In this document: positions 7,075-17,123 of the stretch, piece by piece
Position numbering within the stretch: the first letter of the stretch is position 1
Layout: the number at the start of each line of letters is the position of its first letter
Assembly (NCBI RefSeq): GCF_018861315.1
Contig: NZ_JAHLDL010000003.1
Location: forward strand, 1 to 64,000
Length of the DNA: 64,000 nucleotides
Direction of reading: 5' to 3'
Source: Clostridium bowmanii
GTDB lineage: Bacteria; Bacillota; Clostridia; Clostridiales; Clostridiaceae
Position numbers and translations under genes: made by a program
Notes under the pieces: generated by a model
What the model was told of the DNA's origin: nothing
What the model saw: the letters and a program-made list of their open reading frames with translations, nothing else
Databases searched by the model: none

Positions 7075-8946
7075 TTACTCCGCTACAGTGGTAACTGCGC
7101 TTTCATCTAATGTTCTAACATAGGTAGGAACTATTTCTCCGATTTTCTCAATTACCCCTTCAACATCATCCCTATCAATAATAACCTTAAGTTCTTCCAT
7201 TCTAGCCTTCAAAACCCCTAAGTCAGTAAATGTAGGTCTCCCCACAAATATTTTCTCATGTTTAGTATTAGTAAGTCCTTCTTCACTCATCAGCAGCTCT
7301 TCATAAAGCTTCTCACCTGGTCTAAGCCCCGTGATTTCTATTTTAATGTCTTTATTAGGCTCAAACCCTGAAAGCTTTATTAAATCCCATGCTAAATCGT
7401 ATATCTTAACCGGGCTTCCCATATCTAGCACGAATATTTCTCCACCTTGTGCATATGCGCCAGATTGAAGCACTAATTGCGCAGCTTCTGGTATTGTCAT
7501 GAAAAATCTAGTTATATATTTATTAGTAAGTGTAACTGGACCCCCATGAGCTATTTGCTTATTAAATAGTGGTATAACGGACCCATTGCTTCCTAGCACA
7601 TTACCAAATCTCACTGCTACAAAGTGTGTTTCACTTATTTTATCCATGGATTGTATAATCATTTCACACATTCTCTTAGTAGCACCCATTACACTGGTTG
7701 GGTTTACTGCTTTATCCGTAGATATCATAACAAATCTTTCTACCTTGTACTTATGAGCACACTCTGCCACATTAAAGGTTCCAAACACATTGTTTTTTAT
7801 TGCTTCCATAGGACTCACTTCCATCAGCGGTACATGCTTATGTGCTGCTGCATGGAAAACTACATTTGGTGAATACTTTTTAAATACATGCTCTAACCGT
7901 TTAATATCTCTAACAGACCCTATAAGTACTTTTAAATCTAATTTTGGATATTTATATTGAAGTTCCATTTGTAGGTCATAGGCATTATTTTCATATATAT
8001 CGAAAATAATTAATTGTTTAGGTTCGAATTTTATAATTTGACGGCACAATTCAGATCCAATGGATCCTCCGCCTCCAGTTACTATTACAGTTTTATTTTG
8101 AATATAACCTGCTATGCCCTTCATATCCAGTTGCACTGCTTTACGTCCAAGTAAATCTTCAATATCCACTTTTCTAATTTGACTTAAGGATACTTTGCCG
8201 TTTATTATTTCATACATACCTGGAATGATTTCTATTTTACAATTTGTTTTTTTACATATTTCTATAATTTGTTTTTTATCTTCATCTTCAATGGTTGGAA
8301 TAGCTATAAGTATAGTTTCTATTGCTTGCTGCTTTGCTATAGTAGGTATGTCTTTCCTATTACCAAAAACCTTTACCCCCATAATATTTTTTCCTTTTTT
8401 GTAATCTTCATCATCAATTACAGCTACAGGTTTATATGTGCTCATGTTACTACTTTTCATTTCTTTTATAACCATAGCTGCAGCTGCACCAGCTCCAATT
8501 ATCATTACTCTTTTTTGATCGTTTTTGCCAGCTTTACAATTTACAATACTCTCAAACCTATCGTAAACTCTAAAGGACATTCGCAGACCCAATATAAAAA
8601 TAATAGAAAAGGCACAAGCTATTATGCTTACTCCATAAGCAAAGCCATGGCCAGTAATTCTAATAAAGGCTATAGTAGCTAAATTACCAGTAAGACACGC
8701 GCCAATAGCTAGCATAAATTCATCTATACTAGCATAGCTCCAAAGGCTTTCATAAAGCTTAAAGAGATAAAAACAAGCTATATAGATAACTGTTACAATT
8801 ATTGCTATCTCCTTGAAATCCCTTGAATAAAACCTAAAATCCCTATAATTATATCTAAAATAAAAAGCTAATATATATGCTAAGTTTATTAAAACTGCAT
8901 CACTTAGTATCAATATTGGTTTTTTCCATTTTCCTATTGCTTTCAT
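7075..8946 (-). CDS. Membrane-bound nucleotide-sugar dehydratase, CapD/FlaA1/PglF type
   Basis: The first 115 residues hold four transmembrane helices. A CoA-binding-like Rossmann segment follows (RVMIIGAGAAAAMVIKEM, about 146). The catalytic SDR domain then begins with VIVTGGGGSIGSELCRQI near 290. It carries HAAAHKHVPLME, STDKAVNPTSVMGATKR and GLRPGEKLYEEL, all signatures of UDP-GlcNAc 4,6-dehydratases such as PglF and WbpM. The usual product is UDP-4-keto-6-deoxy-GlcNAc, a precursor of bacillosamine, QuiNAc or FucNAc. At 623 residues it is full length. It has its own promoter at 8994-9023 and no dedicated aminotransferase nearby, so the final sugar cannot be told. The exact substrate is inferred from the family. 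Confidence 0.88.
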   Translation of the reverse strand: MKAIGKWKKPILILSDAVLINLAYILAFYFRYNYRDFRFYSRDFKEIAIIVTVIYIACFYLFKLYESLWSYASIDEFMLAIGACLTGNLATIAFIRITGHGFAYGVSIIACAFSIIFILGLRMSFRVYDRFESIVNCKAGKNDQKRVMIIGAGAAAAMVIKEMKSSNMSTYKPVAVIDDEDYKKGKNIMGVKVFGNRKDIPTIAKQQAIETILIAIPTIEDEDKKQIIEICKKTNCKIEIIPGMYEIINGKVSLSQIRKVDIEDLLGRKAVQLDMKGIAGYIQNKTVIVTGGGGSIGSELCRQIIKFEPKQLIIFDIYENNAYDLQMELQYKYPKLDLKVLIGSVRDIKRLEHVFKKYSPNVVFHAAAHKHVPLMEVSPMEAIKNNVFGTFNVAECAHKYKVERFVMISTDKAVNPTSVMGATKRMCEMIIQSMDKISETHFVAVRFGNVLGSNGSVIPLFNKQIAHGGPVTLTNKYITRFFMTIPEAAQLVLQSGAYAQGGEIFVLDMGSPVKIYDLAWDLIKLSGFEPNKDIKIEITGLRPGEKLYEELLMSEEGLTNTKHEKIFVGRPTFTDLGVLKARMEELKVIIDRDDVEGVIEKIGEIVPTYVRTLDESAVTTVAE

Positions 8947-8993
8947 ATTATTCCCCTTTTTTATACATCTAAATGTATTTTGTTATTTAACTC

Positions 8994-9023
8994 AGTATAT
9001 CACTAAATTTATATTTTTCACAA
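8994..9023 (-). promoter_or_regulatory. SigA-type promoter for the CapD-like gene
   Basis: On the minus strand TTGTGA (9018-9023) is separated by 18 bp from TATACT (8994-8999), which also has an upstream TG (TGATATACT). It lies about 50 nt before the ATG of the dehydratase gene and after the terminator of the preceding operon. Confidence 0.55.
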
Positions 9024-9060
9024 TACCACATTATAAAACATAATTCTATTTTATTTTCAA

Positions 9061-9102
9061 AAATTAAAGAGATAGTATTTGCTCTGCGCAAATTCTATCT
9101 CT
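9061..9102 (-). terminator. Intrinsic terminator at the end of the first polysaccharide operon
   Basis: A 15-bp stem with one mismatch (9068-9082 with 9088-9102, loop TCTGC) is followed on the minus strand by a TTTAATTT tract. It lies 50 nt past the beta-helix gene and so marks the 3' end of the operon that begins near 29.14 kb. Confidence 0.75.
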
Positions 9103-9150
9103 TCATCTGAATTTCTTATCTATATCCAACTGTTTATTATTTTCATATCC

Positions 9151-10215
9151 TTACTCTTTGCCTTTTGGAGAACTAAGACCATAACTAGCTGAACGTTTAT
9201 AATAAGTCCCTTCTGAAGCCTTAGCCACTGCTCCAGTACAAAACACAGGTATTTCACTATATTTACGTTGTGGCTCGTAGTGAGTAGATTTTGAGATTTC
9301 AATCTTTGCTCCAGATAATACTGCTATATCTGACTTTGGTGACCCCTTGTATTCTACACTTCCACAATTTCTAAAATTACATTTTGAAATACTAACCTGA
9401 GATTTATCTTCTACATGTATACCCTGTCCATTAATATTGTAAAAGCTGCAATTATTTATAATGATTTCCTTAGCTCTTACAGCAACCCCAATGCCAAATC
9501 CTGCCCATTGACCTGTACATTTATTATCTTTAAAACTACAGTTCTCTATTTTAATTCCCATGCAGGGGGCATTTATTTCTATAAAATCACTTTTCGTACC
9601 ATCAAACACACAATTTGAAATTAAACAATCATAAGAAGGATTTTTATTAAACAGAATAGAATAACCCAAATTATCCTGGAACACGCAATTACGAATCTTT
9701 AAGTTATTAACTGTATCAGCTACTTGAATTGCTTGAGTACCATTTATAAACTTACATCTATATATGTCTATATTACCTCCACTTGGTTTTATACCAAGCT
9801 TAGAATCTATAGTTATATCTCGAATCCTTTGGTTTCCCATTGGATTGAATATTTTATTTGAAGGATAACCATTAATTTGTTTAATTCTAGTTTTATTAAA
9901 ATCTTCACCTGTAATATTTATACCCTTAGGCACAGTAATAGTTACACCGTCAGGAATTAAAAGTGTGCCCTTTGGAATATAAACTGTACCGTCTTCTATT
10001 GAACCAATAGCATTTATTAAAGCTTTATCATCAAAATGTTTACCATCAAGTTTAGCCCCATAAGTTTTTACGTTAATTACACTATGGGTAATATGTAAAT
10101 CTACAAAGCTAAATCCATGATTAATATATGAAACTACATTAATTAATACAAATGCTATTGATAATAAAAAGATTGTACGTAATACAGTTCTTTTATAGAA
10201 TTTAATTTTCTTCAT
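9151..10215 (-). CDS. Membrane-anchored right-handed beta-helix protein (pectate-lyase-3-like)
   Basis: A single N-terminal membrane helix (about 10-28) follows a Lys/Arg-rich start, giving a secreted or anchored protein. The body opens with INVKTYGAKLDGKHFDDKAL and DGTVYIPKGT, the usual entry of pectate-lyase/polygalacturonase-like beta-helix proteins. It continues with repeated short coils (IDIYRCKFINGT, LKIRNCVFQDN, IKIENCSFKDN, IIINNCSFYN, VSISKCNFRNCG). Relatives include polysaccharide lyases, epimerases and hydrolases, but no catalytic set can be assigned from sequence alone. As the last gene of the operon it may trim, modify or bind the polymer. At 354 residues it seems complete. Confidence 0.7.
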   Translation of the reverse strand: MKKIKFYKRTVLRTIFLLSIAFVLINVVSYINHGFSFVDLHITHSVINVKTYGAKLDGKHFDDKALINAIGSIEDGTVYIPKGTLLIPDGVTITVPKGINITGEDFNKTRIKQINGYPSNKIFNPMGNQRIRDITIDSKLGIKPSGGNIDIYRCKFINGTQAIQVADTVNNLKIRNCVFQDNLGYSILFNKNPSYDCLISNCVFDGTKSDFIEINAPCMGIKIENCSFKDNKCTGQWAGFGIGVAVRAKEIIINNCSFYNINGQGIHVEDKSQVSISKCNFRNCGSVEYKGSPKSDIAVLSGAKIEISKSTHYEPQRKYSEIPVFCTGAVAKASEGTYYKRSASYGLSSPKGKE

Positions 10216-10285
10216 CTTACACCTACTAAAAATCTTTTTACCATATAAATATTATTTTATGTTAAATATTATTTTATGTTAAATA

Positions 10286-11167
10286 CTATTTTATGTTGAA
10301 AGCAATCTTATAACTATCTATATCAATATTTTCACTAAACTTTCTAGCGAAGATACAATCACTATTTTCACTATCCTTAATGTTTACGAAATCCTGCTGT
10401 GTTAGCATTTTAGGATACTCTGGGCCACTATTCCAGTCAATATAGCGAAGCTCCATATGATTATCATCATAATCAGCATCCAGTTTATATATTTTATCTC
10501 TATATATAGAGTTCATTATTATAGTTTGGAAAAATACTTCATCCGCGCAGAAGGAGTTTTCAAAGGCTTTCTTATACCAGTCATTATCTTGTAAATACTG
10601 AAGTATATAATTACATAAGTCTCCGCTTATACAAAACCAGTTGGCGCCTTTATATAACTGAGGCAATAATTTATAGCCTTTGTTTATTTTAGATGATGTG
10701 GTATTGTTTTGTATTTTAAACATTATGGACTGAAGAACATTCTTTTTTCTCACAAAAGACAGTTTGCTATGTTCATACTTAATATTATTTTCTAGTTCAA
10801 TTAGATCAGGTTCCTTTTGTATTCCTACAAATTCATTGCCCTTATTTTTTGTGAAGAAGTCTTTAATCTCCTCTGAATTTTTCAATGGTAAACAATCTCC
10901 AGACAATAAACATATATAATCATCTTTCATTATTGATGCTCGCTCTAGTAATTTGATCATACATTCTATTTGAGAAAAACTAGCCCAAGTTACATCTACT
11001 CTATCTTCAATAAAGATAACACTATTTTTATACTCATTAAAATCCTCAATATTTGCTTTTTTATCCACATGTAAATATATATTGTTATTACCCTGGTGTA
11101 ATATTTCAATAGTAGTTCTTAAAATGTTTGTGTTTCTATGACAAATTATACAATAACCTATTTGCAT
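10286..11167 (-). CDS. GT14-type glycosyltransferase (core-2/I-branching enzyme family)
   Basis: The start MQIGYCIICHRNT, the IYLHVDKKA motif, VTWASFSQIECM and the LLSGDCLPLKN stretch are those of beta-1,6-N-acetylglucosaminyltransferase-like GT14 enzymes found in bacterial polysaccharide clusters. No membrane segment is visible, so it is probably cytoplasmic and peripheral. At 293 residues it has the size of bacterial members. It would add a sugar, possibly GlcNAc or xylose, to the repeat unit; the donor is not determinable. It lies near the end of the operon between an acyltransferase and the beta-helix gene. Confidence 0.8.
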   Translation of the reverse strand: MQIGYCIICHRNTNILRTTIEILHQGNNNIYLHVDKKANIEDFNEYKNSVIFIEDRVDVTWASFSQIECMIKLLERASIMKDDYICLLSGDCLPLKNSEEIKDFFTKNKGNEFVGIQKEPDLIELENNIKYEHSKLSFVRKKNVLQSIMFKIQNNTTSSKINKGYKLLPQLYKGANWFCISGDLCNYILQYLQDNDWYKKAFENSFCADEVFFQTIIMNSIYRDKIYKLDADYDDNHMELRYIDWNSGPEYPKMLTQQDFVNIKDSENSDCIFARKFSENIDIDSYKIAFNIK

Positions 11168-11191
11168 TTTAACCTAACACCTCTCTTTCCA

Positions 11192-12298
11192 CTATTCTAA
11201 TAAACCTTTCTGTTTGAACTTTGTTCCCACTTTGATTACACAATTGATAAATATAGATGCCATAAGACTTAATAGTGCTAGCCACATTACAATTAGTATA
11301 GATATCTTTGGAAAAAATACTAGGTTTTGAAAGTAATAATAGCAGAAAAAAGTATGAGTCAACCACATGTTTGTGGAATGCCTTCCCAAAGTAGAAAATA
11401 TACTTTTACTTTTGCTATTACTAATAAAGTTTGTACAAATTAAGAGGAAGGGAGGAGCTAAAATAAAGTCCACATAGGTGGCATTGCCCTTTCCAATAAA
11501 TTGCAACAAATATGTGGCTCCAATTCTAATTCCCATAATAGAGAGTATTATGATAATAAAATATACTTTCTTGTCCAGCTTCCTTATTGATATGCTCTTA
11601 TTTATACGTGAAAACAAGTTCAGCTTTGCAATTATAAATCCGCTGCAGAAGCTCATTTGCCAAAATAGGATATTTCTTATATCCAAATATAATAAATTCT
11701 TTTTAAGCATTGATAATCCTGGTAGTATTACAGGTATTACTTCCATAATAATAGCTATAATATAACAACTTAAAATTATCGCTAAGGAAGATTTAATGCC
11801 TCTTTTCAATATTCTTTTTATTATTGGAAAGAGTAGTAATAATTCTATGTACAAGCGAACGAACCACCATTCACTATTATAAGAAGAACTCAGTGTAAAA
11901 AAATTAGCTAAAAGCCCAGCTATGTTAAAGTGATATCTTGTACTATCCCTAAACCATATTAGGCCTATTGGTACAAATATTACAAAAACCACCCAATAGT
12001 TGGTCAAGAATTTTATGGCCTTTTTAGCTGAATCCTTCAATGTAAAATTGTCTTTTTTCTGAGTGGACATGTATAACCCATACCCACTTAAAAATAGATA
12101 CATGGCTATACATATGTTACCAACGTCCCCTAATAAGTATTCAAGGCTGGTGTTTCCAAATGATACTATGGAAATATAGGAAACCTCCTGTATTCTGTCT
12201 GGAAAACGAAATAGGTGATGAATCATCATTAGGGTTATTGCAATGCCTTTAGCTATTTGAGTATGGGTTTTAGTAAACTCATAATCCTTATTTTGCAT
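11192..12298 (-). CDS. Acyltransferase 3 family membrane protein
   Basis: Around ten hydrophobic segments span this 368-residue protein. The N-terminus KTHTQIAKGIAITLMMIHHL carries the early His-containing helix of the Acyltransferase_3 family, and GNTSLEYLLG and LFLSGYGLY follow. Members O-acylate sugars, mostly with acetyl, at the membrane. Its start overlaps the 3' end of galU by 11 nt, which indicates translational coupling. It probably modifies the repeat unit of the operon's polysaccharide. Acceptor sugar unknown. Confidence 0.8.
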   Translation of the reverse strand: MQNKDYEFTKTHTQIAKGIAITLMMIHHLFRFPDRIQEVSYISIVSFGNTSLEYLLGDVGNICIAMYLFLSGYGLYMSTQKKDNFTLKDSAKKAIKFLTNYWVVFVIFVPIGLIWFRDSTRYHFNIAGLLANFFTLSSSYNSEWWFVRLYIELLLLFPIIKRILKRGIKSSLAIILSCYIIAIIMEVIPVILPGLSMLKKNLLYLDIRNILFWQMSFCSGFIIAKLNLFSRINKSISIRKLDKKVYFIIIILSIMGIRIGATYLLQFIGKGNATYVDFILAPPFLLICTNFISNSKSKSIFSTLGRHSTNMWLTHTFFCYYYFQNLVFFPKISILIVMWLALLSLMASIFINCVIKVGTKFKQKGLLE

Positions 12299-13202
12299 TA
12301 CTTATAGCTACTTCTTTATACAGTTCACTAAAGGTACTGTTGTTTTTTAGTGTTTGGAGATATTCCATAAAAGGAACTTTTAATTCATCTCTCTTTAAGG
12401 CAAACTCTACTGTAGCTTCAAGAAATCCTAATTTATCCCCTACGTCATATCTTCTTCCCTCAAATACATAAGCATACATTTCTTGCTTTGAAATTAAAGT
12501 CTTTAGTGCATCCGTAAGTTGAATTTCTCCGCCTTTACCAGGTGCTGTATTATCTAATATATCAAATATCTCAGGTGTTATTATATACCTACCAAGTATA
12601 GCTATGTTTGATGGCGCCACATCTACTTGTGGTTTTTCCACTAAGTTATTTACAGTGTATACTCTATCACTAATTTGAACTCCATCAACTATTCCATATT
12701 TATCTACATTTGCCTTTGCTACTTCTTGAACTCCTAAGATTGTCTTTCCCTTTTCTTCAAAGCAGTCCATAAGTTGTTTTAAGCAAGGTGTTTTAGCATC
12801 CACTATATCATCACCTAGCATAACAGCAAAGGGCTCATTGCCTACAAATGCTCTTGCACAATTTATAGCATGTCCAAGTCCTTTTGGCTCCTTTTGTCTT
12901 ATAAAATGTATATTAACCATATTAGATATGTCTCTAACTTGCTCAAGTAGACCATCCTTATGTTTATTTTCTAGTTCTAGCTCTAGTTCTACTGATTTAT
13001 CAAAATGATCTTCAATAGATTTTTTGTTTCTTCCTGTAATAATCAATATTTCTTCTATTCCTGAAGCCACTGCTTCCTCTATAATATATTGCATAGTTGG
13101 TTTATCAACTATAGGTAACATTTCCTTAGGTAATGCCTTTGTAGCAGGTAAAAATCTGGTTCCTAGTCCTGCCGCTGGTATAATAGCTTTTTTAACTTTC
13201 AT
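12288..13202 (-). CDS. galU: UTP-glucose-1-phosphate uridylyltransferase
   Basis: GalU makes UDP-glucose from UTP and glucose-1-phosphate. It starts KKAIIPAAGLGTRFLPATK with KEMLPIVDKPTMQYI and has the FAVMLGDDI, GIVDG, VEKP and GKGGEIQLTDAL motifs. The 304-residue length is typical. It lies inside the polysaccharide operon, supplying UDP-Glc and, through GalE at 4.2-5.2 kb, UDP-Gal. Confidence 0.95.
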   Translation of the reverse strand: MKVKKAIIPAAGLGTRFLPATKALPKEMLPIVDKPTMQYIIEEAVASGIEEILIITGRNKKSIEDHFDKSVELELELENKHKDGLLEQVRDISNMVNIHFIRQKEPKGLGHAINCARAFVGNEPFAVMLGDDIVDAKTPCLKQLMDCFEEKGKTILGVQEVAKANVDKYGIVDGVQISDRVYTVNNLVEKPQVDVAPSNIAILGRYIITPEIFDILDNTAPGKGGEIQLTDALKTLISKQEMYAYVFEGRRYDVGDKLGFLEATVEFALKRDELKVPFMEYLQTLKNNSTFSELYKEVAISNAK

Positions 13203-13239
13203 TCAAAACATCTCCTATTTTTTTATAGTTTAAATTTTA

Positions 13240-14310
13240 TTAAAAACCAAAATATTTGCTGGCTTGTTTTTTTCCAATAATTTTTCTTGTTGCTATTATG
13301 GTTAAAATACTTAGTGCTAAGGTTATTGATATTTGAATTAGTTCATAAATCGGTAATATGCTATGAATATATGGTATGTGTTCTGTTAGTTTTTCAATGA
13401 TTACAAGCCAGAACAGGTGTACATAGAAAATTCCATAGGAGTAATTTCCGATTTTTGTTATAATGCCATCTTTTTTTATAAAACCTTCTTTAATTTTAAC
13501 ATCTTTAGCTTTTAACACTAAAATTAGATTTATTATTGATAGGGCATATATAAATGAGGAAGCTTTAATTTGACTACTGGCAAATGCCATGGTCATTTCT
13601 GAGTGAAGCAGAATGTAGCCTTCAATCAAGCTTAATACTAAGGCTCCTAAAACTAAAAGTATGGCATGAGATGATGCCTTCTCTTTTTTAGGAGATGCAA
13701 ATCCATTTATTTTTATATACAAGCCTAAGTAATAAAATATAAGCCATGCAGGAAAAATCGTGCCATAAAGTGGCAGTTGTTGTTTTGTAAGGTAAGTATA
13801 AACGTATACCATAACTAAATAAATTGGTGTAATACAAAAGGTCATTAAATTCAAGTATTTATTACTTACACATTTTATTAGTATTGGTGTAATTAATACT
13901 AATTGCATAAGCACCACAATATAATAAAGTGGAGCTGCTGCTTGTCCTACCATTATTTTAATGAGGACTTTCAAAATACTCCCCTTAAGGCCTACTTTGG
14001 CTATAGTTATAGCAGAGTAAAATATGGACCAAACCAGAAAAGGAATTAATAGACGTTTACCTCTACTTGTAAAATAGACTTTTGGCTTGTCATTTACTTT
14101 TGTAATATTGGTAAAATATGCTGTTAGAAATACAAACACAGCCACAGGAAAATTGATAAATTGCCTTAATATCAACCAAAAACTACGATTGAAGGGGTAT
14201 GCCACTAATTCTTTATAAGCACTGCCATTTTGAATGTGAATCAGCACAACAAGTATTATACAAATACCTCTTATAGCCTCAAAATAGTTGTCCTTGGTTT
14301 CGGTTTTCAC
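13240..14310 (-). CDS. Acyltransferase 3 family membrane protein
   Basis: This 356-residue polytopic protein starts with NYFEAIRGICIILVVLIHIQ, the conserved R-x10-H region of Acyltransferase_3, followed by PVAVFVFLTAYFT and RLLIPFLVWS. About ten membrane helices are predicted by eye. It is the second O-acyltransferase of this operon and only distantly similar to the one at 11.2-12.3 kb, so the two probably acylate different positions. The last helices are followed by a short Lys-rich tail. Confidence 0.82.
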   Translation of the reverse strand: MKTETKDNYFEAIRGICIILVVLIHIQNGSAYKELVAYPFNRSFWLILRQFINFPVAVFVFLTAYFTNITKVNDKPKVYFTSRGKRLLIPFLVWSIFYSAITIAKVGLKGSILKVLIKIMVGQAAAPLYYIVVLMQLVLITPILIKCVSNKYLNLMTFCITPIYLVMVYVYTYLTKQQLPLYGTIFPAWLIFYYLGLYIKINGFASPKKEKASSHAILLVLGALVLSLIEGYILLHSEMTMAFASSQIKASSFIYALSIINLILVLKAKDVKIKEGFIKKDGIITKIGNYSYGIFYVHLFWLVIIEKLTEHIPYIHSILPIYELIQISITLALSILTIIATRKIIGKKQASKYFGF

Positions 14311-14321
14311 TATTTTTTCAT

Positions 14322-15500
14322 CTATAATTCACACCCCATTTTTCTTTTGATAAATCTGAATACTCTTTTGCTAAATATAATTTTTCTCTGCATCCAAGTT
14401 GGCGAGCTCATATATCTTTTAATAACAAAATCAAAATCACTACTATTTAAGTCTTTAAAAAACTTTTCTCTTCCCCTCGGCACTTTTACAGAACTTATAA
14501 TAGAAGGATTTCCTTTTATAGCATGATCTAAATCGCATTCTTTAAAGACAATACTGCCTATGCAAGCATCTAACATAGTTTTCCCTTTGTCACTATTGAT
14601 TAATAAAAGTGACGTTCCACAATCATCATCAAGCTCTGGGTATTTGCTGGCTATACCCCAAAAGTCTCCTAGGGTTACATCGCTTGCCCTATTAATTTTT
14701 GCATAAGAACAACTATAGCAAGAAGGTCTTAAATAATAATTTCTTAGGAATCCCTTCATGTATACATCATTTACAAAGGTTTTACTGTACTTCCTATCAT
14801 TTTGAAATTCTATAGCCACACAGTAGCTTTTCCAACCTTGTTTTTTATTTCTAAAATTTATGGACTTGATTTTTGAATCATGTAATTTTTCCATATTATT
14901 TTTATATTTTTTAAATACCAGGGGCGATGGTACTCCATGACAAACTATATCACAAGTATACAACTGCGCATAATCCTTACTAATAAAATTATATAACCCT
15001 GCTATTTGACAAGGGGTTCCTGTAAACAATACTTTTTTTCCAGCCTCCAGGTATTTTTTTGCGCTGTTATAGGTATCATTGATGTCACTTTGCACATATT
15101 TTGAGCCTCTTAATGCTGCTAGCTCTTCATTGGTATGAACCTCACTATGAATAACCTTCAGGGTTTCATCGTAGCCTGCGCCAAATACTACTCCCCCATT
15201 TGATATTATCCACTGGGCTATACTTGTAAATACTCCACCTGAGGAACTATTTTTACGACTATTTTCATCCTTGTTCCAGGCGGCATAGCAAGTAGGAATC
15301 TCATAGGCACGCTTCTTAGAATATATATTAATTTCAGGACAAACTGTTTCACATAATCCACAGTCCACGCAGCTTGATTCATTAACTTTAGGATACCAAA
15401 ATCCTTCACTATCCACGATCATTTCAATGCAGCTTCTGGGACATATATTATAACAGGCCTTGCAGCCTGAGCATTTTTTTTTATCAATAATATTAATCAT
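14322..15500 (-). CDS. FrhB/FdhB-like ferredoxin-domain protein of polysaccharide clusters
   Basis: Two 4Fe-4S motifs stand at the N-terminus: CSGCKACYNICPRSC (about 10-24) and CVDCGLCETVCP (about 41-52). An FrhB-type domain follows, with KNSSSGGVFTSIA, LFTGTPCQIAGL, CDIVCHGVPSP and VTLGDFWGI. Proteins of this kind recur beside polysaccharide pyruvyl transferases, where their role is not settled; a redox or reductase step on the sugar or pyruvyl group is often assumed. Its ATG overlaps the stop of the flippase gene (ATGA, 15497-15500). At 392 residues it looks complete. Confidence 0.8.
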   Translation of the reverse strand: MINIIDKKKCSGCKACYNICPRSCIEMIVDSEGFWYPKVNESSCVDCGLCETVCPEINIYSKKRAYEIPTCYAAWNKDENSRKNSSSGGVFTSIAQWIISNGGVVFGAGYDETLKVIHSEVHTNEELAALRGSKYVQSDINDTYNSAKKYLEAGKKVLFTGTPCQIAGLYNFISKDYAQLYTCDIVCHGVPSPLVFKKYKNNMEKLHDSKIKSINFRNKKQGWKSYCVAIEFQNDRKYSKTFVNDVYMKGFLRNYYLRPSCYSCSYAKINRASDVTLGDFWGIASKYPELDDDCGTSLLLINSDKGKTMLDACIGSIVFKECDLDHAIKGNPSIISSVKVPRGREKFFKDLNSSDFDFVIKRYMSSPTWMQRKIIFSKRVFRFIKRKMGCEL

Positions 15501-17023
15501 ATGCGTTTCCTTCTCTTGTTAATTTTATTAAACATACCAGCAAATATGTCTTTCTCATAAGTGTTAAGACCCATAAACCACATTAGTGTGGAGTAAGCAC
15601 CTACGTAAGCAATCATTTTTATACCAAGTATTACAAGGTTTGATGTGGGTATAAAATGGTTTATCATTATTCCAATCCCCATAACTATTGCTACTGGAGG
15701 TGTCATTGATAAGATTTCTTTTCCAAAATCTATAATATCAATTCCGATTACCTTATGATAATAAATGTTTATCACAAACCAGTTACCAATAATAAGTCCT
15801 ATAGCTGTACCAATAGCACATCCAATTCCTCCGTACCGTTTTGCTAGAGGTATTGATAGTGCAATATTTAATAATGCAATACCAAAATACATTTTGGAAC
15901 GAAAGGCATGCTTGTTTTTCGCTTGTATAATTACAATTCCCATACTTTGAATTAAGGGTACGAGTAGTGGAATCATAACTATTAAGGACATATAATAAGC
16001 ATTACTAAAATCTGGACCCGCCCAAAACACTATAAAACTTTTTCCATACATTATAAATCCTGAAAGTAGCATGGCCATAATTGCATACTGTATTCTACCT
16101 ACTTTATTAAACATGCCATTTATCTCAGTCATATCATCTGTAATAGCCGTAATAGCCGCTATCCTTGGCAAGAATACACTATTAACAGAGGATGAAAAGT
16201 TTATGTAATACTGATCTAATTGTGATGCTATAGAATATACCGCTACAACTGAGGTTCCAGCAACTATTCCTAGAATTATCTGATCTGTTTTAAAATAAAT
16301 CTGATCTATAACCATATTCAAGAAAATAAAGAATGAAAATACGGTCATTTCTTTTACAAGAACTTTATTCCAGCAATATAATTTAATTTTAGCCCTTATC
16401 TTAAACATTGCATAGTAAATTTTAACAAGGATTGTCCCAATATTAAATACTGATATTACTATAACAAGGCCAATTACATCTGCTTTATAATACATAACTG
16501 CAATTACAACAAAAGGCTGAAGTACGGTTTGAAGGATTGAAAGTCCTCTAATAAATATAAACCTTTCATGAGAATTTATAACTGCGGTAAATATATTTGA
16601 TGGAATTGTTATAACTATATTTACCATTTGTATAATATATATTTGTTTGGCTTTTGCAAGCTCCTCTACTGTTAAGGAGTTTTTAAATATATCACCTAAC
16701 TTAAAATATATAATAACACCTGCGATTAATACAATCACTGTTATGACACCATATATAATAGATGATATAGCTAAAACATTAGATTGATTTTCTTCATCTT
16801 TTAAGGCAAGATACCTTGAATAATATCTTGTTATGGTATTAGCTAGGCCAAAGTCCATAACTGCCATATAAGCAATGAGAGATCCCATTAGCTGGTATAG
16901 ACCATACTGCTCTTTGCCTAAAAAATGTAATAGCATTGGTACGTATATAAGACCTATTGCTATACTAAGAAACATTGATATATAGGATAAAACTATTCCT
17001 GCTCTTCGTTGATTATTTACCAA
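15497..17023 (-). CDS. Wzx-type flippase (polysaccharide transport family)
   Basis: This 508-residue protein has about 12-14 hydrophobic helices. The start (RAGIVLSYISMFLSIAIGL, VPMLLHFLGKEQYGLYQLMGS) is typical of the PST/MATE-like flippases that move undecaprenyl-linked repeat units across the membrane. It lies between the pyruvyl transferase and the FrhB-like gene and overlaps the latter by 4 nt. With the Wzy-like protein at 20.4-21.7 kb and the transferase at 28.1-28.8 kb it makes a complete Wzx/Wzy set. Confidence 0.88.
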   Translation of the reverse strand: MVNNQRRAGIVLSYISMFLSIAIGLIYVPMLLHFLGKEQYGLYQLMGSLIAYMAVMDFGLANTITRYYSRYLALKDEENQSNVLAISSIIYGVITVIVLIAGVIIYFKLGDIFKNSLTVEELAKAKQIYIIQMVNIVITIPSNIFTAVINSHERFIFIRGLSILQTVLQPFVVIAVMYYKADVIGLVIVISVFNIGTILVKIYYAMFKIRAKIKLYCWNKVLVKEMTVFSFFIFLNMVIDQIYFKTDQIILGIVAGTSVVAVYSIASQLDQYYINFSSSVNSVFLPRIAAITAITDDMTEINGMFNKVGRIQYAIMAMLLSGFIMYGKSFIVFWAGPDFSNAYYMSLIVMIPLLVPLIQSMGIVIIQAKNKHAFRSKMYFGIALLNIALSIPLAKRYGGIGCAIGTAIGLIIGNWFVINIYYHKVIGIDIIDFGKEILSMTPPVAIVMGIGIMINHFIPTSNLVILGIKMIAYVGAYSTLMWFMGLNTYEKDIFAGMFNKINKRRKRI

Positions 17024-17123
17024 ATCTATCTACCTCAATTTTTCTAATAAATTTAACATCTTTATTTTTATTTTTATTAAAAATTACTTTCTATTTATTA
17101 TTTATGGGCTATTATTTATAATT

